Below, piece by piece: positions 1 to 8,152 of a DNA stretch of 27,471 nt; positions within the stretch are counted from its first letter, which is position 1, and every line of letters starts with the position of its first letter. The translations under genes were made by a program, and so were the position numbers. Source of the stretch: Ruminococcus sp. UBA3286 (GTDB taxonomy: Bacteria; Bacillota; Clostridia; Oscillospirales; Ruminococcaceae); the NCBI GenBank assembly GCA_002362135.1, contig DETO01000032.1:1035-28505 (forward strand), written 5' to 3'. The notes beneath the pieces were generated by a model that did not search any database, was not told where the DNA came from, and saw nothing but the letters and a program-made list of their open reading frames with translations.

Positions 1-1
1 A

Positions 2-3000
2 ATTACAAAGTTTAACATTAAAAAGAGTGAATCAGCAGTAAAGAAAACTCTTAATATTCTAACTTTTGGTATTTTCTCTAATATTATAAAGAATGAAAAA
101 GAATCATTGACACTTACTGTTTATGCAGATACCAGTATAGATTCCTTTAAAATAAGCGATATTGTACTTAAAAATAATGGTAATCCATTAGATGGTGTGT
201 TAAATGAAGAAGGATCTTATAAAACATTTACTCTTACAGATGTAGGTGAGTATAACTTAACAGCGCAGGCATTTTCTAAATTTAGTGATGAAAGTTCGAT
301 AGAATATCCAAGCCCCATTTATGGAATCGACATTAAAGATATTTATCTTGATGATGAATCTGCTGAAATAAAATCGCATGAGATAACAGCAGTTAATGAC
401 AAGGACATACACATTGTCATTGAGAATGGAAAGCCTACACTTAATTATGAAAGTGTAAAATCTATTTATAAAGATGACAATAACGCCAATCAGTTAAAAG
501 ATGTTTTTTCAAAGTCTACTGATTCTCTTTGGGTAAAGGATACAGCACAATTTACTTTTAAGGCTAAAGATTTAGAATCTGGAATTGATGCAATCAAATA
601 TAGAGCTGACAATTCTGAAGATTGGAAAACAATCGATTATTCGTCAGACTGGAACAAAGAAATACCTGTTAATATTACTTTAACGACAAATGATGATGTG
701 TATGAAAATAGCCTTAAAGTAAAATCAGATAAATATGAGCATACTCTCGATGTGATTGCGATTGATCATGCAGGTAATGAAAGTGATGTATCTTCTGTCC
801 CGATACATATCGACGCCGCGCCTCCTGTAATTGATAAAGTAGAAGCATATATATTAGATGATAAAGGAGAAAAGAGCCTTTATAATGGTGAATGGACTAA
901 CAAAGATATCCATATTGACTTTGAAGTAAATGATGTCGCGAATGGTGTTAATGGTTCGGGTGTTAATAGTGATACAGTAAAAACTTATAAAGTTAAATAT
1001 GATGAGCAGGGTAATATAATTAACAGCATAGAATTACCAAATTTAAGTAATGAGGAAAATGGAAATTATTCTTGCACTGTATCAGAAAATTTCTCAGGAA
1101 ATATCACTATTAATGCTGCGGATAATGTTGGAAATGCGGCAGATAAACAATCAGTTGCGGTTAATATGGAAAAAACATCTCCTAAAATAGAAAATTTCAC
1201 AATATACAAAGACGGTAAAGAAGTATATCCTCAAGAAGGAGATTATAAATATTTATTTAATTTGCCGGCAGAGGCTCGTATTCAAGCTACTGATTCTGAT
1301 TCAGGTATAAAGACAGTAGGATTGAAATATATATTGGCAGATGGTACAAGTGATGTAATATATCCTTTTGCAGAAGAAGGTGGATTTTACAAATTTGATT
1401 TGAGTGTGGGTATAGCAGAGGGATCTTACTATGACGGTCGTTTTGAATTCATGGCTGTTGATGCAGCTGGAAATACTACACGATTAAATGAGGAAACTGA
1501 TAACCCGTGGATTCCCCATGAAATGCTTGTTGCAGAAAATCCCGAATATCATAGTGGGCATTCGAGTGCGGAAATCAGTATTCCTGAAGCTCCATACAGT
1601 AATGGCAATCCGCTTTATAAAGATGCTCCTGATATTACTTTAAATTTGTGGGATGCTGCATCAGGTATTAATATGAGTACTATAGAATGTGAAATAGACG
1701 GCAAAACTATTTCTAATATTGATTGGATTAAAACGTACAAAAATAATAATGTTATTACAAATGCAACTGCGACAATTAAATGTCCTGATCTTGATCAAAA
1801 TGACATTAAAATCACACTCACTGCCTACGACAACGCAGGAAATGAAATAAAAGCAGAACCCCAAACAATCAGCATCGACAAAACACCACCGGATATCGAA
1901 GTAACATTCAATCCAGCAGGCTCGACTAATCAGGAATTCTTTAACAAGCAGAGAACCGCGACAGTTATTGCAAAGGACAGAAATCTCAGATTGGATAATC
2001 TTAAAGAGCTGATTGATGTTACGGTAACTAACGCTCTCGGAACATCAGCAGACCCTTGGAAGATAACACAAGGATGGACACCGGCTGAGAATATAAAAGA
2101 GGTTGCAGGCAAACCGGTTGAATCAGGTGAAGATGTTTACAAATGCGTGATCACTTTCGTGCAGGACGCAGAATATTCGTTCGCGATAAGCGCGGAAGAT
2201 CTTACGACGCAGAAATCACCAAAGAGTGAGACTTTCAAATTCACGATCGACACGACTGCTCCGAAACTCAGCATTACTTTCGACAATAATTCCAAGGCGA
2301 ACGATAAGTATTACAATGCAGGAAGAAAAGCTACGCTGACTATCAACGAGCATAACTTCGCGAAAAACAAGGACAGCGTAAAGAGCGTTCTTTCGGCTAA
2401 GGGCGCGGACGGACTTACCGCAATGGACAGCAAGGAGATATACGACGGCAAGCTGACATGGACTCAGAGCAAAACCAACAAGGACGAGTGGACGGCTCAG
2501 GTCAACTTCAATAAGGAAGGCACATTCGATTTCAGCATGGCGTATACCGATCCTGCCGGAAACAGCGGAAATAATGCTGACAGCGGTGAATTCGTTATCG
2601 ATACTACCGCTCCGAAGATCGAACAGAGCTTTACAAAGAGCGGAAATAAACTTGCTACAAATTCCGATCTCGTTCCGCACGTTATTTTCAGCGATTACAA
2701 CTTCCTGTCCGAAAATCAGATCGGAAACAACTGTAAGGTAACTATAAGAAAATTCGGAGAAAACGGTTTATCATCTGAAAACTTCTCGGCAACATCACGC
2801 AGCTATACTTCCAAGAATGCGGATTCTCCCGTAACCTTTGAGCAGATCTTTGATATTTTCGACAAAGAAATTGAAGTTGACGGTATTTACGAGATCGCTA
2901 TCAGAGCAGAGGATCTTGCAGGAAACGTTACCGAAATAAACGATCTTACAGTTTCTATCAACAGATTCGGCCCTACTTATATGATTCTGAATGAAGAGGC

Positions 3001-3826
3001 AAGAAAAGCTATTGAAAAATACGCCGCAAACGAAATACCGATAAATGACAATATTGGGCTTGAAATTGCAGAAGTAAACGTTACTCCTTTAAGTGGCAAG
3101 GGTATTGTCAGAGTAAGTGTTGACGGAACGTCGATCAATGAATTGGAAGATGGCTTTGAAACTTCCGAAAACAGAGTTTCTCTTGCAGACGACGTATGGG
3201 AAGAAAACGAAAACGGCTGGTATCAGACTATTTACAAGATCGACAAGAAAAACTTCGAAAAGGACGGCAAATACAGGGTTACGCTTGAATCCGAAGATGA
3301 AGCCGGCAATAAGTACCTGAGCGACTCGGCGACGTCGCCAAGAACGAATTTTGCAGCTTCCTTTGCGGTTGATACCACAGAGCCTACTATTATTATTGCA
3401 GGTGCTGATCAGGAAGAGTATAAAGAGATGGAATTAGAGTTGACAGTCAAATTGTCAGATATTAATTCCTACAGCATTGACGAACTTGAATTTTACCCGG
3501 ATAATAAGGATAATTCCACGTTCTATGTTAAGATCAACGACGATTACCATGACATTGATTCTCTTAAAAAGCAGTGCGAGGGCGAGATTTCGAAAGACGC
3601 GTCCGGCGATATTGTTATAAAAATGATGGTTAAGGCAAGCGAAAAAAATCAAAAGCAGATTGTTGACGTATTTTTCAAAGACAAAGCCGGCAACCAGACT
3701 ATTGGTACTGAATCGTTCACTTTAGGAAATACCAACAACTTGTTTATGATAATTATTATCGCGGCAGGCGTGATTATCCTTTGTACAGCAGTTTTCTTCG
3801 TTACAAAAAAGGTAAGAAAGCGCTGA
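2..3826 (+). CDS. Ig-like repeat surface protein, C-terminal membrane anchor (5' truncated)
   Basis: The reading frame is open from base 2, so the true start lies left of the window; the TTG at 107 is not a convincing start. The 1274 visible residues carry at least eight D-x-(A/V)-G-N motifs, each followed about 15-25 residues later by an I-D-(T/K)-T-x-P-like linker. This is the pattern of bacterial Ig-like/cadherin-like repeats in cell-surface proteins. The C-terminus is one hydrophobic span (3740-3808) followed by KKVRKR, so the repeats lie outside and the basic tail inside. The stop is one base before the kinase start at 3828, so the two are co-transcribed. Base composition shifts inside the gene: roughly the first 1800 bases are much more A/T-rich than the rest, suggesting a mosaic. 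A role as outer component or adhesin of the neighbouring secretion locus is inference; no enzyme domain is seen. Confidence 0.8.
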   Translation: MTKFNIKKSESAVKKTLNILTFGIFSNIIKNEKESLTLTVYADTSIDSFKISDIVLKNNGNPLDGVLNEEGSYKTFTLTDVGEYNLTAQAFSKFSDESSIEYPSPIYGIDIKDIYLDDESAEIKSHEITAVNDKDIHIVIENGKPTLNYESVKSIYKDDNNANQLKDVFSKSTDSLWVKDTAQFTFKAKDLESGIDAIKYRADNSEDWKTIDYSSDWNKEIPVNITLTTNDDVYENSLKVKSDKYEHTLDVIAIDHAGNESDVSSVPIHIDAAPPVIDKVEAYILDDKGEKSLYNGEWTNKDIHIDFEVNDVANGVNGSGVNSDTVKTYKVKYDEQGNIINSIELPNLSNEENGNYSCTVSENFSGNITINAADNVGNAADKQSVAVNMEKTSPKIENFTIYKDGKEVYPQEGDYKYLFNLPAEARIQATDSDSGIKTVGLKYILADGTSDVIYPFAEEGGFYKFDLSVGIAEGSYYDGRFEFMAVDAAGNTTRLNEETDNPWIPHEMLVAENPEYHSGHSSAEISIPEAPYSNGNPLYKDAPDITLNLWDAASGINMSTIECEIDGKTISNIDWIKTYKNNNVITNATATIKCPDLDQNDIKITLTAYDNAGNEIKAEPQTISIDKTPPDIEVTFNPAGSTNQEFFNKQRTATVIAKDRNLRLDNLKELIDVTVTNALGTSADPWKITQGWTPAENIKEVAGKPVESGEDVYKCVITFVQDAEYSFAISAEDLTTQKSPKSETFKFTIDTTAPKLSITFDNNSKANDKYYNAGRKATLTINEHNFAKNKDSVKSVLSAKGADGLTAMDSKEIYDGKLTWTQSKTNKDEWTAQVNFNKEGTFDFSMAYTDPAGNSGNNADSGEFVIDTTAPKIEQSFTKSGNKLATNSDLVPHVIFSDYNFLSENQIGNNCKVTIRKFGENGLSSENFSATSRSYTSKNADSPVTFEQIFDIFDKEIEVDGIYEIAIRAEDLAGNVTEINDLTVSINRFGPTYMILNEEARKAIEKYAANEIPINDNIGLEIAEVNVTPLSGKGIVRVSVDGTSINELEDGFETSENRVSLADDVWEENENGWYQTIYKIDKKNFEKDGKYRVTLESEDEAGNKYLSDSATSPRTNFAASFAVDTTEPTIIIAGADQEEYKEMELELTVKLSDINSYSIDELEFYPDNKDNSTFYVKINDDYHDIDSLKKQCEGEISKDASGDIVIKMMVKASEKNQKQIVDVFFKDKAGNQTIGTESFTLGNTNNLFMIIIIAAGVIILCTAVFFVTKKVRKR

Positions 3827-3827
3827 T

Positions 3828-5789
3828 ATGAAGGCGTCTGAGATACCCGTTAATTACATAATTAACGACACATACAAAATTATCTGTCCCATCGGAGGCG
3901 GTGGGACAGGTATAATTTATCTTGCGGAACATTTGCATCTGCAAAAAAAAGTTGTGCTTAAAAAAATAAGATCGCGCTATAAAACAAGCAGTTCCGTAAG
4001 GCAGGAGGCGGATATACTGAAATCCCTCCACCACATGTATCTGCCGCAGGTGTATGATTTTATTGTGTACAACAACGATATCTTTACTGTTATCGACTTT
4101 ATTGACGGATGTGACATGGATAGGTATATATCGTCATATACTCCCGTCACGGAAGAACGGCTGGTTAAGTGGATGTGCCAGATGTGTGATGCATTGACGT
4201 ACATTCACACTCGAAAACCGGCTGTTTTTCATAATGATATAAAGCCGGCGAATATTATCGTCAACGAAAATGATGATATATGTCTTATTGATTTCAACAT
4301 TTCCTCCGACGACAGCGAAGCGATACTTGGCTTTACTCCTGCTTACGCTTCTCCGGAGCAGTATTTCAGAGTGCTTAGCATAAAGCGTTCGGAAGAACTT
4401 TACGGCAGTCTCGCGGCTGTTTTCAGCGGATTTACGGGAATAATCGACGGGCGTTCCGATCTGTACAGTCTTGGGGCGGCATTTTATGCAATGGCTGCAA
4501 GAATTCAGCCGAATGTAGAAAATGTGGTTTATGGCAATCATGTTCCGCTTACGCCTGAAATGTGCGGCTTAAGCGACGGATTCTGCCGCATTATCAATAA
4601 GCTGATGAGTCTCCGTCCCGAAGATCGTTATTCCAATGCGGAAGAATTGCGCAAGGCTCTTATCAAACTGAAAAAGCAGGATTCCCGATATAAAAGATTT
4701 CTGATAATGCAGACGGCGGCTTTTCTTGCTTCGGGAATTATTGTGATAGGCGGGATTTGCATGATCGTTCATGGAGTCGGTCTTGAGCGTTCGAGAGATT
4801 TCAGCGGCAGGTATGCTGAATTTACAGCCGCGTATGATTCGCAGGATTACAGCCGTGCCGCCGAAATGGGAACGTCGCTTTTGAATGACGATGCGAAAAG
4901 CAAAATAATCAGCCGCAGCGACCGCGGAAATATCTACTATTTTATGGCAATGTCATATTATGGTCAGGGACAATATGGCGCGGCGGCGGAATATATCGAA
5001 GAATCTCTGAAATATGCTGCGGATAACGATAACTGCGGCGCATATGAAATGGACGCGGCTGTCATATACGCATATCTGGGCAGTTACGAGCAGGCGAAGC
5101 AGCATATTGATTCCGCCTATGCATACGGAATCGGCAATGATCATTACTATATGACGCTTATGCAGATTTACTGCGCTCAAAAAGATTACGACAATGCTAT
5201 CAGTTGTTTCGGGTCGGTAAATGCGGAAAATCTTGATCAGGCAGGAAAAGTAAAGCTCTACGAATTGGCAGGGGACGCGTACTATAATAAAGGCGACAGC
5301 GCTGCTGCGGCAGAAATGTTCGGAAAGGCGTATACAGTCAACGGCAGTATTTCTGCGGCAAGAAAGCTGGGCGAACTTCATTTTGCCATGAGCAGTTCTG
5401 CATCGGAAGATTCCGAAAAATTAAACGAATTGTCAAAGGCTGCGGAGTCTTATTCCGTGGCTTATGAAAGCGAATTCTGTACCGCCGAAGACATTGTTAA
5501 TCTTTCAAAAGTTTATCGTCTGACGGCGAAATATTCCAACGGAAGCGATAATTATAAAAAAGCGGAAACTGTTCTCCTTAATGGAACGGGAAGATTTCAC
5601 GATGATTACAGAATTTATCAGCAGCTTGCCGTTACATATTATAATATGGGCGATAACAGAAATGCGTCGGCTTATTGTGAAAAGGCATTCGAGCTGTTCG
5701 GAAATCTGCCTGCCGATCGACAGACGGCTGAATATAATGATGATATGCAGTTTTTGGAGAGCATCAGAGAGCAGATAAGAGGAGGGTAA
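3828..5789 (+). CDS. Membrane Ser/Thr protein kinase with extracellular TPR domain, possible EssB counterpart
   Basis: Residues 10-275 form a Hanks-type kinase domain: glycine loop IGGGGTG (22-28), Lys45 in VVLKK, catalytic loop HNDIKPAN (135-142), DFN (155-157) in place of DFG, and SPEQY (175-179) of the activation segment. The usual HRD is HND, so this is a non-RD kinase. Asp137, Lys139, Asn142 and Asp155 are kept, so activity is plausible. A membrane span (about 281-305) is followed by some 340 residues of Tyr/Ala-rich helical repeats typical of TPRs, outside the cell. Kinase fold, single span and outer helical domain is also the layout of T7SS EssB/YukC, whose cytosolic domain is a pseudokinase. 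The essC operon begins about 1.8 kb downstream and no other EssB is visible, so this protein may fill that role. That is inference; the kinase assignment itself is firm. The gene starts one base after the upstream stop and has only a weak ribosome site. Confidence 0.9.
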   Translation: MKASEIPVNYIINDTYKIICPIGGGGTGIIYLAEHLHLQKKVVLKKIRSRYKTSSSVRQEADILKSLHHMYLPQVYDFIVYNNDIFTVIDFIDGCDMDRYISSYTPVTEERLVKWMCQMCDALTYIHTRKPAVFHNDIKPANIIVNENDDICLIDFNISSDDSEAILGFTPAYASPEQYFRVLSIKRSEELYGSLAAVFSGFTGIIDGRSDLYSLGAAFYAMAARIQPNVENVVYGNHVPLTPEMCGLSDGFCRIINKLMSLRPEDRYSNAEELRKALIKLKKQDSRYKRFLIMQTAAFLASGIIVIGGICMIVHGVGLERSRDFSGRYAEFTAAYDSQDYSRAAEMGTSLLNDDAKSKIISRSDRGNIYYFMAMSYYGQGQYGAAAEYIEESLKYAADNDNCGAYEMDAAVIYAYLGSYEQAKQHIDSAYAYGIGNDHYYMTLMQIYCAQKDYDNAISCFGSVNAENLDQAGKVKLYELAGDAYYNKGDSAAAAEMFGKAYTVNGSISAARKLGELHFAMSSSASEDSEKLNELSKAAESYSVAYESEFCTAEDIVNLSKVYRLTAKYSNGSDNYKKAETVLLNGTGRFHDDYRIYQQLAVTYYNMGDNRNASAYCEKAFELFGNLPADRQTAEYNDDMQFLESIREQIRGG

Positions 5790-5792
5790 AAA

Positions 5793-5894
5793 ATGCTTTA
5801 CATAGTTCTTGGCGCGATTTTAGTAATTCTCGGCGCGGCGGCAGGAATAACCTCATTTTTTCTGCTCCGCAAATATTATAATAACCTATTTTAA
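5793..5894 (+). CDS. 33-residue single-span membrane peptide
   Basis: A very strong ribosome site (GAGGAGGG, 5779-5786) overlaps the end of the kinase gene and sits about 6 bases before this ATG. The product is 33 residues: an N-terminal hydrophobic stretch rich in Ile, Leu, Gly and Ala (residues 2-25), then a short R-K-Y-Y-N-N tail. It therefore looks like a one-pass membrane peptide. The next gene starts 17 bases after its stop, so it lies within the operon. No family is recognised. It could be a small subunit that stabilises the kinase or the TPR proteins, or a leader whose translation couples the flanking genes. The strong ribosome site and tidy fit between the neighbours are the main support that it is expressed. 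Confidence 0.6.
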   Translation: MLYIVLGAILVILGAAAGITSFFLLRKYYNNLF

Positions 5895-5911
5895 ATTTGC
5901 AGGTGGTTGAT

Positions 5912-7522
5912 ATGAAAAAGAAAAATAATATACTTATAATTATAGCGGCTGCGGCGCTTCTTGTGATAGTCGGGGCGCTGGGCGTTGTGCTGATAACAGG
6001 AGGAAGCGGTTCTTCATATGAAAAGGAAGTCAAGCTTGCAGTTAAATATTTCGAAAGTGCCGACTATGACAATGCGATAATCAGTTATGAAGAGGCGATC
6101 CGTGCCGACGCTATGAGTGAAGAAGCGTATATAGGTATCGCGAGATCTTACAGGGAGAAAAAGGATCTCAGAACGGCGCTGAACTGGCTTGATACTGGAT
6201 TTCAAAAGACGTTTTCGCCAAAACTGATGGAAATGATCAACGAATATCAGCAGATGATTGAAAACGGAGAAAGCTCCCTTGAATACGCTGTAAACGAAGT
6301 TCTTGCGGGTGCGGCGGCTACTGATGTATATCATGATATTCTCATTCTGTACAGCACATATAATTTCGGAAGTTATTCGCAGTATTATACTTTCGCGCCG
6401 TCTATGGGCGATACGAAGAAAGTTATCAGGGAAATTCCCGTTACGCTTTATTTCAATTCTGCTCCCGCGGCGGATTCTATGCCGGAATATATTACCGTAA
6501 GCGATATGAATTATATCTTTACCGGATTTACAACGGGTATGAGTTATGAAAGACTTTCGGCTCTCGGTCTTACGGGGCTGAAATTCGGAATGAACAGCGT
6601 TCTCGGCTGCAATGCCGTTGAATTCGACGATAACGGCTGTCATGTTGCTGTTGAATGCGACGAAAGCGGCAATATTGTTAAGCGCAATCCCAAAAACCGT
6701 ATTACAGTTCAGACGGCTGCGGTTGCAGATACCACGAATCCTGCCGATTCGCAGAACGCAACTGAATCGGCGGCAGATGCTGAGGATTCGACTAATGCAG
6801 AGACAGGCAAGTTTGAGTTGAAAGGTTTTATAGTTAATGAGAAAACGGACAGCGGTCTTGGCGGCGCGATAATCGAGATCGCTAAGGGCAAGGTCAAGGA
6901 ACACGGAAAAATATTTACCGAAGTCCGCCCAAATTCCAACGGCGACTACAGCGTTATGCTTGAAGCAGGCACATATGCCGTGACGATTTCGTGCGACGGC
7001 TATATTTCGACAACAGAGGAGATCGTTATCAAGGGCGATAATGCGATGGAGAAGCATGATTTCAAACTGAAAGAAGAAAAGGCTAATGCGGGCATGATAA
7101 GATTTGAGCTGACATGGACAAGCGGCGCTGATCTTGATTCGTACTTAGACGGAAAAACAGCTTCCGGAAGCAATGTATCCACAAACTTCCGTCATCGCAA
7201 CGCTGAAGATGCCAATGGTGAAACATTAGCCGCTCTCGATATCGATCAGCTGACTTCCGGCGGCAAGGAAACTACCATACTTTATGATTCTTCGGGCGAA
7301 TATGAATTTTTCGTTCATAAATTTAGTGGAAATGTTAATCTCGGAGAAACAGGCGCGGTAGTTAAAATTTATCTCGGCGAATCCAATACTCCCGAATATA
7401 CGCTGGAGATTCCGCAAGATGTTGATACGAATGCATGGTCTGTCTGCAAAATCAGCAACGGAAAGGTAAATATTATCAACAAGGGTGAGGATAGAAATAC
7501 ATCGGGTTATAATAGAGGCTGA
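5912..7522 (+). CDS. Membrane-anchored TPR protein with carboxypeptidase-regulatory-like and DUF2135-like domains
   Basis: The ATG at 5912 is chosen over the upstream TTG at 5897 because AGGTGG (5901-5906) lies 5 bases before it and the protein then opens with MKKKNN. The product is 536 residues. A hydrophobic segment (about 7-30) anchors it with the rest outside. Residues about 36-110 are TPR-like (YFESADYDNAIISYEEAI). A Thr/Ala/Asp-rich linker follows the middle region. Next comes a carboxypeptidase regulatory-like beta sandwich (from ELKGFIVNEKTDSGLGG to GTYAVTISCDGY). The last about 130 residues resemble DUF2135/YfaP-like domains, with the L-x-W-x-x-x-x-DLD pattern (LTWTSGADLDSYL). It is the last gene of the operon with the Ig protein and kinase, and is followed by a terminator. 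A role in an extracellular assembly of the secretion apparatus is inference. Confidence 0.75.
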   Translation: MKKKNNILIIIAAAALLVIVGALGVVLITGGSGSSYEKEVKLAVKYFESADYDNAIISYEEAIRADAMSEEAYIGIARSYREKKDLRTALNWLDTGFQKTFSPKLMEMINEYQQMIENGESSLEYAVNEVLAGAAATDVYHDILILYSTYNFGSYSQYYTFAPSMGDTKKVIREIPVTLYFNSAPAADSMPEYITVSDMNYIFTGFTTGMSYERLSALGLTGLKFGMNSVLGCNAVEFDDNGCHVAVECDESGNIVKRNPKNRITVQTAAVADTTNPADSQNATESAADAEDSTNAETGKFELKGFIVNEKTDSGLGGAIIEIAKGKVKEHGKIFTEVRPNSNGDYSVMLEAGTYAVTISCDGYISTTEEIVIKGDNAMEKHDFKLKEEKANAGMIRFELTWTSGADLDSYLDGKTASGSNVSTNFRHRNAEDANGETLAALDIDQLTSGGKETTILYDSSGEYEFFVHKFSGNVNLGETGAVVKIYLGESNTPEYTLEIPQDVDTNAWSVCKISNGKVNIINKGEDRNTSGYNRG

Positions 7523-7540
7523 TAAGCCTGAACAGATTCC

Positions 7541-7575
7541 AAAAATCGGTTATGCAGGCTGCATAACCGATTTTT
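7541..7575 (+). terminator. Rho-independent terminator
   Basis: Perfect 16-bp inverted arms, AAAAATCGGTTATGCA and its complement, with a 3-base centre, ending in TTTTT. It separates the kinase operon from the FHA/essC operon. No good promoter is visible in the about 30 bases between it and the next start, so some read-through may feed the secretion operon. Confidence 0.85.
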
Positions 7576-7604
7576 GCATAATTTAAAATGAGAAGGTGAA
7601 CGAT

Positions 7605-8138
7605 GTGATTTTAAAAGTGCTTATGGTATTGGCGGCGGCTTCGGCTATAGCGGCGGCGGTTATTTTTGTCAAGCTCAAAAGCGAGGAAAAAGAAAAAATG
7701 TACCGCGCGGCAGAACGTATTATTCAGAATGAACTCCTTGACAATTCATTGAAAAATCCGTTTTTAAGCGGAGCAGTCGTCGATAATTCCGCGGACTGCC
7801 GTCTTATGATCAATATTAAGGTGAAACAGGAAAGAAATAAGCAGAGTTTTGTATTCAATCCCGCGAAAACAATAAAAATAGGCAGAGAACGGGTCGGAAA
7901 TCACATAATCGTGAATGAAGCTACCGTTACCGCATATCATTGCATGATATTTATTTCCGCCGACGGAAAACCTGTTTTGCAGGATTCCTCCGCTAACGGA
8001 ACGTTCGTGAAGCGTGGAATGAAGTCTTATCATCTGGCAAACGGTCAGAGCTGCGTTATCGAGGACGGCGACAGTATTATTGTCGGCTCTGTCAAACTTA
8101 AAATAAAGCTTTTCAGCTTTGACATTTCATGGATATAA
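7605..8138 (+). CDS. Membrane-anchored FHA domain protein
   Basis: GTG at 7605 is preferred to the GTG at 7596, because GAAGGTGA (7593-7600) is then a ribosome site at normal distance, while the earlier codon sits inside it. The product is 177 residues. A hydrophobic N-terminus (about 3-23) is a membrane anchor. Residues about 85-170 are a forkhead-associated domain: IGRE (92-95), the T-x-x-H position (VTAYH, 108-112) and SSANGTF (128-134), the surfaces that bind phosphothreonine. The domain should face the cytosol, in reach of the kinase encoded upstream. Its 3' end passes the essC ribosome site only slightly (essC starts 15 bases after the stop), so translation is probably coupled. Similar FHA proteins accompany T7SS genes in Firmicutes; the bound phosphoprotein is not known. 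Confidence 0.85.
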   Translation: MILKVLMVLAAASAIAAAVIFVKLKSEEKEKMYRAAERIIQNELLDNSLKNPFLSGAVVDNSADCRLMINIKVKQERNKQSFVFNPAKTIKIGRERVGNHIIVNEATVTAYHCMIFISADGKPVLQDSSANGTFVKRGMKSYHLANGQSCVIEDGDSIIVGSVKLKIKLFSFDISWI

Positions 8139-8152
8139 AGGAGGGAAGTTCT

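Noticed and set aside
6014..7057. Long - strand open frame of 347 codons
   Set aside because: It is antisense to the TPR protein gene, has no ribosome site or recognisable domain, and reflects the codon bias of the + strand gene.
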